Assembly (NCBI RefSeq): GCF_032854445.1
Contig: NC_088300.1
Location: 50,192,984-50,256,983 of the forward strand
Length of the DNA stretch: 64,000 nt
Reading direction: 5' to 3'
From: Liolophura sinensis
Lineage: Eukaryota > Mollusca > Polyplacophora > Chitonida > Chitonidae
Positions 12,169 through 23,896 of the stretch are shown here, in pieces. A program made the translations under genes and the position numbers. The stretch's first letter is position 1. Each line of letters begins with the position of its first letter. The notes under the pieces are model-generated. The model saw only the letters and a program-made list of their open reading frames with translations. It searched no databases and was not told where the DNA came from.

Positions 12169-14027
12169 ACAATAGCTGCATGCGTTATGGCTGAAATACC
12201 GTCTCCGTGGGGTTAAGACTTATACTTCATCCATTTTATCATGTAATAATTATAGTTCTTCGTCGATTGGCAATTTCTAAGAATTTCGTGTCATGAAGGC
12301 CTCTGCGTCATGCATATGGCTATATGTTACGGAGGCGCACGAAGGCGGACTCGGGAACTTGAACAGGAAAATTTCCATCCGGAACTTCGTGACCTCCACA
12401 CAGTAGGTAGTTATAGCTACTGATTTAACAGCACTGGTATTCTCGGTTACACGTGAATCATAACGTACATCATCAATTGGTATTCTTTATGCCCTTTTTT
12501 ACTTTGCTTTCACTGATTGTAACTGACCTATAGAAAGCGATTTCATTTTTACCTCATATCGACCTTGTCCCTTAAGGACACGCTATATCTTAAAGAATGT
12601 AAAGACTTCACACGATTTTAAATATAGAACTTAAATTACACATGTATATATAGTATTTTGCAATGCGGACGGAAATTTAGTATTTATAATGTAATTTATG
12701 TGTACAAAATACTTAGAAAATGTAAGTTAACACTATATCTTTGTAAATTTAGCACTTCTTCATTTACGATAAAACATGTAATATGGAGCATTATCTAACA
12801 ATCTGTAAAGAACTACTATATTATTATATTACTGCGTCATACTTTTCATTTTTCCACTTTTCCTTTAATCATATGTTGTCGTACAGGTGAAATATTTTTG
12901 AGTATACGGCGTAAACATCAATCGCATAAAGCAACCCCTTTTGAGGAGAGTATGGTTGACGATTAACATACTTTTATGTTTCGACGCCCGGGCGATTCAG
13001 ACCACTAGTCCTTTTGACAACAACATCGAATCTAGCTTACCCTCGGGCTGCTTAGGCTATATTCCTCGTTATTAGAGACGGACCAACGGTTTCTTCAACA
13101 AACTGTCATTATCACGAATTCGTATCAAAACTTAGAGAAAAAAGACATCCTGAAGGTATATATTACATTCGTTTTGTTTGATTATTGAACTGTGCCACAC
13201 TCAAAATCATTTCACTGATAATACAGCGATCGGTTTAAAAGAACAGAGTAATCAAGCATGATTATAGAATTAGACATCTGTCAAACCTCCTGGCTTAATT
13301 AAATCTCCGACTGGCCGCCGGAACCCACGTTCGGACTCGTTGTCAGTTTAGACCTCTGTGTCAAAAGGGACAGCATTAAAATAACACCAAAATCTCATGA
13401 TGTCTCAAAATCTCAAAACCAAAACCTTGCAACATTAACCATTCTTCCTGACAGGAATCAATGTTTCAGCATGTCAGTTTTGTTCGTTAGGTTTTCATAA
13501 AAGTTATATCCCCGTCTTCTTGAAAAAAAATTAAATAAAATACAGCTTTAAATATGAGCATAATGTGTGCAAAGGAACTGACAGTCTGCTTTAAAACATT
13601 TAGAGGAAGTTCACCTGAAACACAATACCCAGTTTAGTGCGTTTATAAAAAAGTCACCTGAACTCTTCTGTGATTAGCTTCCTGAATAGTGCTTACTGCT
13701 TGTTTCATGCAGTCCCGTGGTCATCTGATTTTCACCCATAGTTGTCTCCTTTCCGCACGTGACTCTCCAACAGTCGATGTTACGGAGAAGTCACATTACC
13801 GATAAAATTTTTAAGCATCATGCTACTTTACACAACAACACAGCTAGACTGGATACTGATGATGCATTTGGGATATTTTACAAAGACATAAGTTAAATGG
13901 AAAACCCTCACCTAGTCATAAAAGTAATAGCAGGACTCCTTCCGTTATTACTGACTGTTGATGCATGCATTACCTGGGACTAATAATATCTGTTATATCA
14001 GTCCCATGTATTACTAAACGCGTCAAC
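12169..14027. other. Intergenic with a small SINE remnant
   Basis: A SINE tail fragment lies at about 12872-12926 (GTGAAATATTTTTGAGTATA, then CGGCGTAAACATCAATCGCA). Otherwise I see no gene. Confidence 0.5.
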
Positions 14028-17000
14028 AGTGGGAACTTATACACCCCACTATCACCAAAGATTAAAAGGAATCGGGCAAAAATGCAGTCATGTTAATAGC
14101 CATTCATTAGATGTTACTGGTCTAGATTTTCTCACATTTAATTAAGTGTATATGGTCACATTTAATCAACAGTAACATGAAAAACAAAAAACGCAAGGGG
14201 ACTATGAATCGGGGGTTGCAAGTTCCACCTGCAAGAATGATTGAATTGTTCCATTATATGACAATCAAGTCAGACAATTTCCCTTGAGCGTATTATAACA
14301 AGCTCTACTTTGTTTTATGTGCCGTAACTATCGGTAATGGTGTTTACTCTCCATGTTGTAATCTTTAGATATTGTTAGAAAGTTTTGTTAATTTTAATTT
14401 CACTTCTCTGGATATAAGTTATGTTTCTGTGCTTGCGAACTATTTTCGTCAAAGTTGTACTTTCCAAATACTTCCGCGTGTAGTGGTCATGCTGATATTA
14501 TACATACTATCAATATCTTGTCAATTTTTAGTGACTGAATAAATAAAATATGTTACATCCAAAGGCAAGAAACTGTATTATTACTCATGCGAAAGGGAAG
14601 ATGCCATTGTATATGTTTTTTTCTCTTTCTTAGATTTTCTTTGTTCTGTCCAAAAAATTATGTGACTAGAAATTTTTCGCTATGATTAGATAACAAAACA
14701 AGGAAACTCGGTCAAGCATAAAAATCACATGAAGCTAATTGAGGAAGTTTGATCCTGTTTGGCGGGATACTCATTTCCCTAATGGCCTGCAATGTTAAAG
14801 CTTTAGAAAAAAAACCTTTCTGAGGCGCGAGGGTACAAAAAAGCTACTGATAGACTAAATTAATATATTAATATTAATATTAATAAATAACCAGTATATT
14901 TAGTGGTATATGAGTCGAATCTATTTCAACAAGCCATTAAAGACACGGCCACAGAACATTCGGATGAAAAAGATCCCAACCTTTTGAACGAATATTTTGA
15001 CCAGGTGTCAGGGTCAGGCGAAGCATTGTGGGTGTTGGGTGGCTCTTTGTCCCGTTTTTCACATGCAAAGATGAATGTTACTACTCTGTTATAACTCTGT
15101 TATTACACGTCTGGAACAGGGTTTTATATTAGTTAGGTTCAAATTGCCCTCAAACGTACTATGTTATGTACGTTCCGCTAACGTGTACGAAAATGTACTG
15201 TACCGATGAATTTTCACATTCGTTCGACACCTGCTATTCTTTGATAAGTAACATGTCCCGAACAAAACGGATCAAGGAGCTGGAGTTTGCATTCAGATCG
15301 TGAAGTCTATCGACTAAGGAGTCCTAAAGCGAAAACTTAGATACAGATATAAAATGCGCAATAAACAGATAACACATGCCCGATAGAAACCTTATAACAT
15401 GCATTTTATTATAATTAAAGACAGCATAAAAAGTAAAACCAGAGCAGCGACAGTGTGAAACCTGGCAAATGGTCATGCACACGTAACCGATGACATATGG
15501 CCTCTTGTCAGTTTACCTCAAACAAGGTAAGCAGAATTAGGTTAAAATATGCAGTCATGTTAATTGCTTTACATAATTACATTTATTTAATTATCTATTA
15601 AATAATCTATTTAATTTATCACTGGTCTAGAATTATTCCAAATTCGGTGTTGTCATCACATTTTACATACAATAACATTAAAACAATACAAAGGCGCCAG
15701 GCCTCGGGGATGCTAAGTCCACCAGCAAAATCCTGGTTTATGCATGAATACAATATAATTAAAGACTTACAGCACAGAGAGAAAACCAGTGCAGCGACGA
15801 CAGTGTGACAGATGGCAAATGGTCAAAGGTAACCTTGGAAATACGGCCTCTTTTCAATTTACCTCAGGGTTTTGTTCTAACTGTTCGTGTAAATGCATAA
15901 ATAGTGGCAGACTGCACGCCCTCAGCACCATGGCTTAAGCAGAATTAGCACGCCCCCAGCACCATGGCTTAAGCAGAATTAGGTAAAAAAAAGCAGTTAC
16001 GTTAATTGCAATTTATAAGACGTCACTGGTCTTCATTACTCCAAATAATCTCTTGTCATCACATTTAACATACAAAAATATTAGAACAGTACAAAGGGTC
16101 CAGACTTCGGGGATGCTTAGTCCACCAGAGGAATCCTGGTATATGCAGAAATACAATATAAATAACACGTACAGCATAGAGTCAAACCAGAGCAACGACG
16201 ACATTGTGACAGATGGCAAATGGTCACAGGTAGGACTACCCAGTGAAATACGTCCTCCTGTCAATGTACGTCAGTTTGGGAATTATTCTAATTATATTGA
16301 TGATACATGTAGTTTTTAGTTCACAAAAGTTTTTAACTTCACAATCTTTTTTTATTTAAGTATTTTAGTTTTGAAGATATTTATACAATATTATAATATA
16401 TGTAGTATATTCTTAATACTATCAAATAATGTTTTGAAAATATTTAGTAATGAAAACCCATGATTTGTGCACGTGTTTCTCCTAAACCTAGCCTCATATT
16501 TTGGAATCCCTCGCACTCTGTCCAGTTTACTTGACCTGCACACTGACAACTTGCGTATATAAGGTGAATTCTTCGCACACGATGTACACGAGCCTTTTGT
16601 GTGCCATGAATTTTCCTATTTATTTACACCCCCACACCTTTGATACTATCTCTGTTTGCAACCATTCACCCATTTTATATCCTTGAAATCCGACAGCATT
16701 GTAAATGCAAAAGGCTATAGAATGGAGAGTAAGAACAGAACTGCGACGACAGTGTCATAGTTAGCAAACACATAATCGGTGAAGTCTGGTGAAGAGGTAA
16801 CAAACTTATACCACACATCTCGACATGGCTTAGGCGAAGTAGGTAAAAAAATACAATGATGTTTATCGCAATTTATCAAGCGTCACTGATATAGAATTAA
16901 GTAAAAGTAATATAACAGAGTACCGACGACTGTGTGACAATTGGCAAATGGTTACACGAAACCAGTGAAATACGGCCTCTTGTCAGTTTACCTCAGTTAG

Positions 17001-17845
17001 GTTTTATTTAACTGTGCTTAAAATGTAACAACTTATACCTCCTACACCAGTATGGCTGAGGCGAATTTTGTAAGAGCAGGCACTGATGTTTATCGCAATT
17101 TGTCTAGCGTCACTGCTATAGAATTACTTAAAATAACACAAAAGACGTACAGCAGAGAGAGTAAAACCAGAGTAGCGACAACAGTGCGACAGTTGGAAAA
17201 TGGTCACACGTAACCAGTGAAAAGCGGCCTCTTGTCAGTTTACCTCAGTTAGAGTTTTATTCTATCTCTGTTGGTATCGCATTCAATAAACATTTAAGTG
17301 AAAATATTGTAAATATTTAAACAGTAGCAAATTACACGGCTATTACACCATGGCTTAAGAAGAATTAAGTAAAAATCATGTTAAAACAAGAAGTCACTAT
17401 AATTAATCATTATGCTTGTCATTGCATTTAATATACAAACACATTAAATCAATAAAATACAATTCAAAATACACTTTGTCCACCAGCAGAATCCTAGTCT
17501 ATGGTTCAATACAAACTGAATATAACAGAGTACCGCATAGAGAGTAAAACCAAGAGCAGTATGACAGTTGACAAATCCGGCCCCATGTCAGTTTACCTCA
17601 GCGTTTTATTTTAGCTGTCGATGTAAATGCTTGAAAAGAAGCAACTTATACCACCTTTACAAACAAGACTTAGCAGAATTGGGCAAAAAAAGGGCACTGA
17701 TGTTGGCTGAAATTTATCAAATGTTACTGGTCTGGAAATCCTCAAAACGCTGTTGTGTTGGTATCACATTTAATAATTATTTAAATGAAAACTATGAAAA
17801 CAAAGGGATCAAGCATCGTGGTTGTTCCGCGTACAACTAACTACC
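14028..17845. repeat. Locally amplified, unclassified repeat family
   Basis: The same blocks recur in order: GCTTAAGCAGAATTAGG(T)AAAA, GTTAATTGCAATTTAT, CGTCACTGGTCTAGAATTA, AGAGTAAAACCAGAGCAGCG, GGCAAATGGTCACACGTAAC and CGGCCTCTTGTCAGTTTACC. Copies of the GGCAAATGGTCA block lie near 15465, 15811, 16215, 16948, 17199 and 17565, so spacing is irregular (about 190-400 bp). A partial early unit is at 14028-14240. One isolated copy is at about 55335-55540, inside gene E. I see no coding capacity or clear terminal repeats; it could be a degraded non-autonomous element that was amplified in tandem. Confidence 0.75.
15915..15980. repeat. Short direct duplication, 2 x 32 bp
   Basis: Two adjacent copies of a unit containing CAGCACCATGGCTTAAGCAG. 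It lies inside the larger repeat family. Confidence 0.85.
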
Positions 17846-19115
17846 TCTGGCTTTGGAACTTGGTCCTTACATGCACATTCTGCTCACCTTTCTCTTATCA
17901 AGTAATTAGACCTGCCTCAAACACATTCTATGTCTCGTTTTTTTAAGACAAAAAGCAAACCAACTGATCTGATCAAAGCTGCACCATTGACTGTATGACG
18001 ATTGATTTTAATTGCTGCTTTATTAGTTCCTGTGTGATCAAATCTGTAGTGAGCATTTTTCATTATACGACGTTAACACATAATACGGTTCAGATTATGT
18101 CATAATGTGGTTAGGGTTGTACGTGTGCTTCTCTAATGTCCTATATAAGCTCAGTATGGGTCTGAACTAACTCCGATTACACGCTTAAGAGGTGCACGAA
18201 TACAAACCAAGTTAGAGTTTTTCGAGACTTTCGCTTTTCAATGTCTGCTTTGGAGCACAAAATCGTGTGCATGGAAGTTTTGTAACTTCGTAACTGAATT
18301 ACTTACCTAAGTCATTTTTTTTAAATATTATTATGAGAGCCACTTATTTACCCTTGCTATAGCATCTGCTGAACCAAACCAAAATGGTACCTCTAAATAC
18401 GGAAATGAAAGCTCCCGCTAATTGTAGGTTAAAAGTACCAATCACGACAAGTGTTAGCTCTTAATAACGGTAAAGACTCTGGTCATTTGCTAAGCAAAAA
18501 GCAAACGCAAGCGAAAAGAATTGAAAGAAATTACAGACAGACGCTACGGATGATTCAGTATTCAGGCTGAAAATTATACAAACATATGAGCGCAGTCAAT
18601 ACAGAAAAGTAACTGAAATATAATGTACAGATAGAAGTAAATATCAATGACACAAAGATATCAGTAGCTGACTTAAGAGTGAAAGTGTCAAAGACACTTG
18701 TGATTGGTTAAGCGTGTAATCGTCATATATCTTCAATGCTGACAGCCTTGTTATACTTTCCTGTTAGAAAATAAAAGCAACGTTTTTCCTATCTATGCAC
18801 AGGTGGGAATTCTACCAGCTGCCTATCTTCTCTTTTCTTTGATTGTCATCGACCTTAATAAGTGAGTATTTTCTGATAACACCTATTGCAAAGCTACCTA
18901 CGATTAACAACATAAGAAAGTTTTCATTTTTTTCGAGCTAATCAAGACAGTCAGTATTATCTTAGTCACATTTCAAGATCTTAAAATAGAAAACTTTAAA
19001 TGTGGAAGACAATATTTCCTCATGAAAATGGATTTTTTTGGCATAAGCGGAGAACGAAATTTCTAGACCTTAAACTAATCATAAAAATGGATCTGTTTTT
19101 CGAATATTATGAGAG
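17846..19115. other. Upstream region of gene B
   Basis: AT-rich and non-repetitive. A second TATA-like CTATATAAGC lies at about 18142, but no ATG with a phase-1 donor follows it closely. Confidence 0.4.
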
Positions 19116-19123
19116 TATATAAA
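19116..19123 (+). promoter_or_regulatory. TATA box of gene B
   Basis: TATATAAA lies 46 bp before the start codon, so the transcript would start near 19147 and have a very short leader. Confidence 0.6.
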
Positions 19124-19161
19124 CTCGAAAAATGCCAATGTTGTTTAACATCTCTCCCACG

Positions 19162-19925
19162 ATGACTTCAAAAGGTATTGTACCATTCTAAGAATATGTT
19201 AAGCCAACTACAACATGTGGGCTTGGTACCATTATAGATAGAATTTTGTCTTTTTAAAATCACATTTATGCAGACTATTTTGTATAGCGAGATCCAAATT
19301 ATATTTTTCAGGTTTTTTCCGAATTTATGTGCTTTTATCGGCACTTTTCCTCGCCAATTCAAATAGCACTCAAAGGCCTTGGATTGGAAGGCGATGTGGA
19401 CGGACGACACAGCTGCAGCGATTTAATGTTTCCCAACAGTTCATCGAATCATGTTCACCAACGGGGGGGTCGTCGACCACCGGACAAATTAATCAGTCGA
19501 CCAGACACATTGACCTAGACATTCCACTCAGTCTACTTTATGGAGACATAAAATCCCTAAAGTCAAAATTCGTAAGCTTTTTAGCTTTTAATATCTGTTA
19601 GTTTTCTGATTGGTGTTGTAAGAAGAGACTTTTTAACGTTTACTTTTGTATAATAATCGTTACGTGTGACCAATTTATTAACATACCCACTCCCATTTTA
19701 CTCTCCGTGCTGTATTTGTATTAATGACATGTAACTGTGTCCCAAGTATTTGATTCACAATGAGAATAATTCAGTTACCTGATATGGCAGCGCCAAGAGT
19801 TCGTAGCGTGTGTTGTCTACACCTATACACTTTCTGCCAATCATTATAGCATGTTTTTGTGACTTTCTCTCACTTCTCAGTTAAGGTTGCATGAAGTTCT
19901 GAATATCAGTTCATCAACATATATT

Positions 19926-19992
<67 letters not shown>

Positions 19993-21296
19993 ACAAATTC
20001 GAGTTCAATGCCATTCCTTGTCATGCCTTGTCGTGACTTCGCAAAAAGTATACCTGTGATTTCAGCATTCTTTGCTTCGTTTTAAAAAAACTGATCAAGG
20101 TCTGGCATTCCTCCTCTCCCGATTTCAGTATTATGTAGCTGGTTAAGGTGTTTTCTCTTTGTATTTTATGGGTTGACATAATGTATACGATGGCAATGGT
20201 CATTTTGACTATAGGTCTTAAGAATCATGGCACGCTCTGAAATAAAATAACTGACCCTGAAAACTCAAAGGAAACCAATCAAGACAAATTCAACCTTTCA
20301 AACCGCATATATTAGCTATACCCTTACTGTGTGATACGTCCGTCAGTATTCATGATATATTCTATTCTCACTTACAGTCAAGCCGAATTGGCAACGTCAT
20401 GTCTGGAATTCTTGCAAACTTCAACTGTGGTGTTCCACGCCAACCGGGATTCCATACAGACTCTGTGGAAAGCATGGTAAGAACTTCTGATCCTGGAAGT
20501 TAAGCATTTCGTAAATCCGTACCCGTTGTAGTTAGACAAAGTCTAATTCTAGAGCCGAATACATGATTCTGTCAAAGTAGGGCGAGAACACGATCTACTG
20601 TGTACGTAGCCTTGTTGTGGGGAAGCTATAAGAGGCATCCACTACTCTTAAAACACTTAATGTAATACTAAGTTTCAACATAACCTTGAATTTAGTTTAG
20701 TTTACAGTTCATCTATCGTAATTCAAACCACCCTTCTTTACATTTTTTAAACCGACCCAGAAGAGTTTAAATGCGCTTAACAGCTGTTAATGGTGTACTC
20801 TTGGGGTCAATTTACAACACACTATTGATGGCGAGTGAAACATAGCCTGGGCGTTTTACAGTTCATCTCCAATGAACACGCTTTCTACTGTAATTTTACA
20901 CTTTTTATTTCTACACTTCAGAGTTCGGAGCAATTCTCACAGGTGGTAAGCGTTCTTAGCCTGTCCTTTGTCATCCTGGAACGAATCGAAACTGTCGAGG
21001 CCAGTCTTTGGTCAGGCCTTTACGAGTTGAAAACCTTTGAAACAGCCGCCCGAGGTTGCAAGAGAGAAATTCTCAATCTGCTCTGTGCGATGAAAATTCA
21101 AACTACAAGAAGGATATCTTTGAACAGCTCTCAGGTCATAGATAATATACCAAACTGTCTTTTAGGTGAATTAAATGATGGCTGCTATTACACTCAAGCA
21201 TATGTCTTCTTAAAAGATGCCAGTCATTACATCGAACGACTGCGAGACATGCTAGCAAGCAAACAGGCTGAGATGGGTATACGAAATTTTTTCTAG
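19162..21296 (+). CDS. Gene B: predicted secreted four-helix cytokine-like protein (subfamily 1)
   Basis: Exons 19162-19174, 19312-19571, 20378-20476 and 20922-21296 give 248 residues; intron phases are 1, 0, 0. The signal peptide MTSKGFFRIYVLLSALFLA is split after codon 4. A Cys- and Thr/Ser-rich segment follows (about residues 23-60, with NVS and NQS glycosylation sites). Helix A spans the exon 2/3 junction (LSLLYGDIKSLKSKF into SSRIGNVMSGILANFNC). The last exon holds helix B (FSQVVSVLSLSFVILERIE), helix C (CKREILNLLCAMKIQ) and helix D (YVFLKDASHYIERLRDML). There are seven mature cysteines. Length, signal peptide, helix order and intron phases fit a long-chain class I helical cytokine, known in vertebrates as ligands of JAK-STAT receptors; that function is inferred. 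It aligns with gene C by exon size (99 versus 96 nt for exon 3) and splice phase. The first donor (GTATTG) is the weakest site. A (TA)n tract lies in intron 2. Confidence 0.85.
19930..19989. repeat. (TA)n microsatellite
   Basis: About 30 uninterrupted TA units, within intron 2 of gene B. Confidence 0.97.
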
Positions 21297-21338
21297 CCGA
21301 CATATGCTACAAATTTACTTCTCTTATCCATATCCAAT

Positions 21339-21600
21339 GTACACTGGATCGTTTAACTTTTGCGCTTGCGCAAAGAATCAAGTTATATGAATTTTATCAT
21401 AAACAGTCTATACGCTTATGATGCGTACACTGGATCGTGTTACCTTTGCGCTTGTGCAGGGGCTCAAGTTACATGAACTTTTATCATGAACAGTTCGTAG
21501 GCTTATTATGTATACACTGGACCGTATAACCTTTGCGCTTGCGCAGAGGCTCAAGTTACATGAATTTTAATCATGAACAGCTAGCACGCTTATTATGTAC
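21339..21600. repeat. 85-bp tandem repeat, 3 copies
   Basis: Copies start near 21339, 21424 and 21509, each with TACACTGGAYCGT and TTTGCGCTTGYGCA followed by CAAGTTAYATGAA. The array starts about 40 bp after the stop codon of gene B, so it is likely in its 3' untranslated or flanking region. The TGCGCTTGCGCA part is a near-palindrome. Confidence 0.9.
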
Positions 21601-22479
21601 TACACTCATATTATACTTTACACACACACACATATATAATATATGTGCGTGTGTGCGTGTACCTATAAGATATCATATTTACCTTATTTACCTGTAGTTT
21701 AGCGTAATATTAAAATCCTTCTCTATTTATGCCAGGTCCAAGATATGCCCATTGAATGGATACATTTTTTAGTTGTTCACGAAGTGACACTTACCTTGTT
21801 CTATTATATCTATTATTAGGTATAAGGCATCTCATCATGTTTAGCAAATTGTTTACTTTATACGAAAAGATACACGAAAGAAATTTAATTATAATCCATC
21901 TACAGTATTTGTGTGTTATGTTTAAGATATTCTATATTTTAGAGTAATTAAAATTTCGACAATTGATTGCCTATTTATCTGCCAGCATATATATGCTTAA
22001 GTGAGTGTTCGATCTTAATAAAGACTTCAAAGTGCGAGTTTGTGTTAACCTCCTATATGTATAAACACTACCCTGTGGTCGGTGAAATTTTTAGAACATT
22101 CTGATTTGGAATAATTAGTGTATCGCTCTGCGACATTTATAAATTGTCATATTGTGCCACGTACTGAATGAATAAATAAACGGAATTCTTGGTTAATGTC
22201 ACATTTACAGTGTTTCAGCCATATTGGAACAGGAAAAAGGCAACAGTTGTGGCATGAAAATGATAATATCGGAAAAGATAACAAATAGGTAACAAACTCC
22301 ATTGAAATCAACTGAAAAAATTCGAAAATTCGAAAACAAAATTAATACTACATGTAGTTTGCGTACAGTATATAATGTTTTTTTAAATACCTTTTAAGAT
22401 ATGTAACTACCGCATCAGCAACAAGGCTGTAACAAAAGAACATAAATATTTATAGTCAGTTGTGGAGAACATTTACACT
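21601..22479. other. 3' flank of gene B
   Basis: AT-rich. An AATAAA at about 22017 could be a polyadenylation signal for gene B. No gene seen. Confidence 0.4.
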
Positions 22480-22498
22480 CCCATGCTCAATCGAGACG

Positions 22499-22840
22499 GG
22501 CCCAGATAACACAATTGGTAGAGTGTCCGTCCGGGAGGGGTAGATCCAGGGTCAATCCTGGGTCTAGTCACATATAAGACCTTGAAAGAGGAACTTCCTC
22601 GCTTGGTGTTGCATGAAGGGGATAGTACAACGTCTGGTTGACCTGTATCAGTATAATGGCTCGGGCGGGGCAGATTGCCTTCGGTAAGGCGTCTCAGTGA
22701 AGCAGCACTAGATAAAAGAGCGGTGGAAATCCGTCCTGCAACAAGGAGGCACATTACATGCACTATAAGGAATCCTTCGTCGTCATATGACTTAAAAAAT
22801 TGTTAAGTACGACGTTAAACCCCAATCACCCACTCACTCA
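22499..22840 (+). mobile_element. Second SINE type, near full length
   Basis: Starts with a tRNA-like head (TAACACAATTGGTAGAGTGT; box-B-like GGGTCAATCC), contains CTTCCTCGCTTGGTGTTGCA and TATCAGTATAATGG, and ends with TACGACGTTAAACCCCAATC and ACTC repeats. It is flanked by an imperfect duplication of about 19 bp (22480-22498 and 22841-22859, sharing CCCAYGCTCAAYC). Confidence 0.85.
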
Positions 22841-22859
22841 CCCACGCTCAACCAGGACG

Positions 22860-23820
22860 TGTTTGATGTTATGTTGAGCTTTACAAGGAACACAGTTGAG
22901 GACCAGACCCACATCAAATACACAATTATGGTTTAAGGGAGAAGGGCATATTCTGTTTTATATGCGCACACGAACGAGCTATAGGTTAGTCGACTTTTAC
23001 GCCAAGCTTGTTCCAAAGATTAAAAAGGCCCTCTTCGATTATTCGCCTCTAAGACATAACACAGGACGACGTAGTGGTATTATCATCCTATACATGTATA
23101 AGGTCATGCGATCAGAAAATACAAAGAAATGTAGATTGTTTGATTGTTATTAGATATCACACTTCCTGGAATTACGAGAATTATAGAATGACATGGGTGA
23201 ACATATCTAACAATAAGTTATTGCATTTTGGTTTCGAATTTTGAAAGAACATATGTGCTTACATTTTTTTTGTTAAGTGGATTTCGTGTGCTCATTAGTA
23301 ATATTTGAAGCCGGGTTATGCCAAGTCTTCGCCAATAGCTGTAACTAAGTACAGCGTTGTCTTAAGGTTAATGAGGATGAGTGACCAGGCACAACTTGTT
23401 TTGTTATGCTCCTCTATAAACAGTGATAGAACACAACAGTATTAAAATTATCAACCGTCAGTTCTTTATACACCCATAAATACTAAAGAATAAAATTACT
23501 GCAAAAAAATTACACCTTTTGGTCCCTTCGCCCCCAACCCAGTCAATGTGTGACAGTGGAATATTCAAAACTGCATTGAGCCATTGTGATTAGCGCAGGC
23601 CATGTCCAGTTATCCCATTTTTAATTGTTCAAAACATGTCACGGGAAAAACTGCACAATTAACGGGCTGATTTCACCAATTAAAAGATTGATTTTCAGGA
23701 ACCTTAGTCGGGTGATTCTGAGCCAGGAGAATGGGATGTTTAAGCAAAGCTCGAAACTTAGGTCGATAATATACTTTCTTGACGCCTCTTGGCAATTTTT
23801 TCCAAGTTTCTGTCACTGTG
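22860..23820. other. Upstream region of gene C
   Basis: No gene recognised. The short frame at 22896-23153 starts at the SINE edge and has no splice support. Confidence 0.4.
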
Positions 23821-23830
23821 TATATAAAAG
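23821..23830 (+). promoter_or_regulatory. TATA box of gene C
   Basis: TATATAAAAG, a near-consensus TATA box, lies 76 bp before the start codon; transcription would start near 23852. Confidence 0.7.
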
Positions 23831-23896
23831 CAGGTTATGGCACCATAAATCTTTATTCGAGGAATTCCAACAGATAGACATATTTTGAGGTGTTGA

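Noticed and set aside
18142-18160. TATA box as the promoter of gene B
   Set aside because: It is 1 kb from the start and no ATG with a phase-1 donor follows; the TATATAAA at 19116 fits much better.
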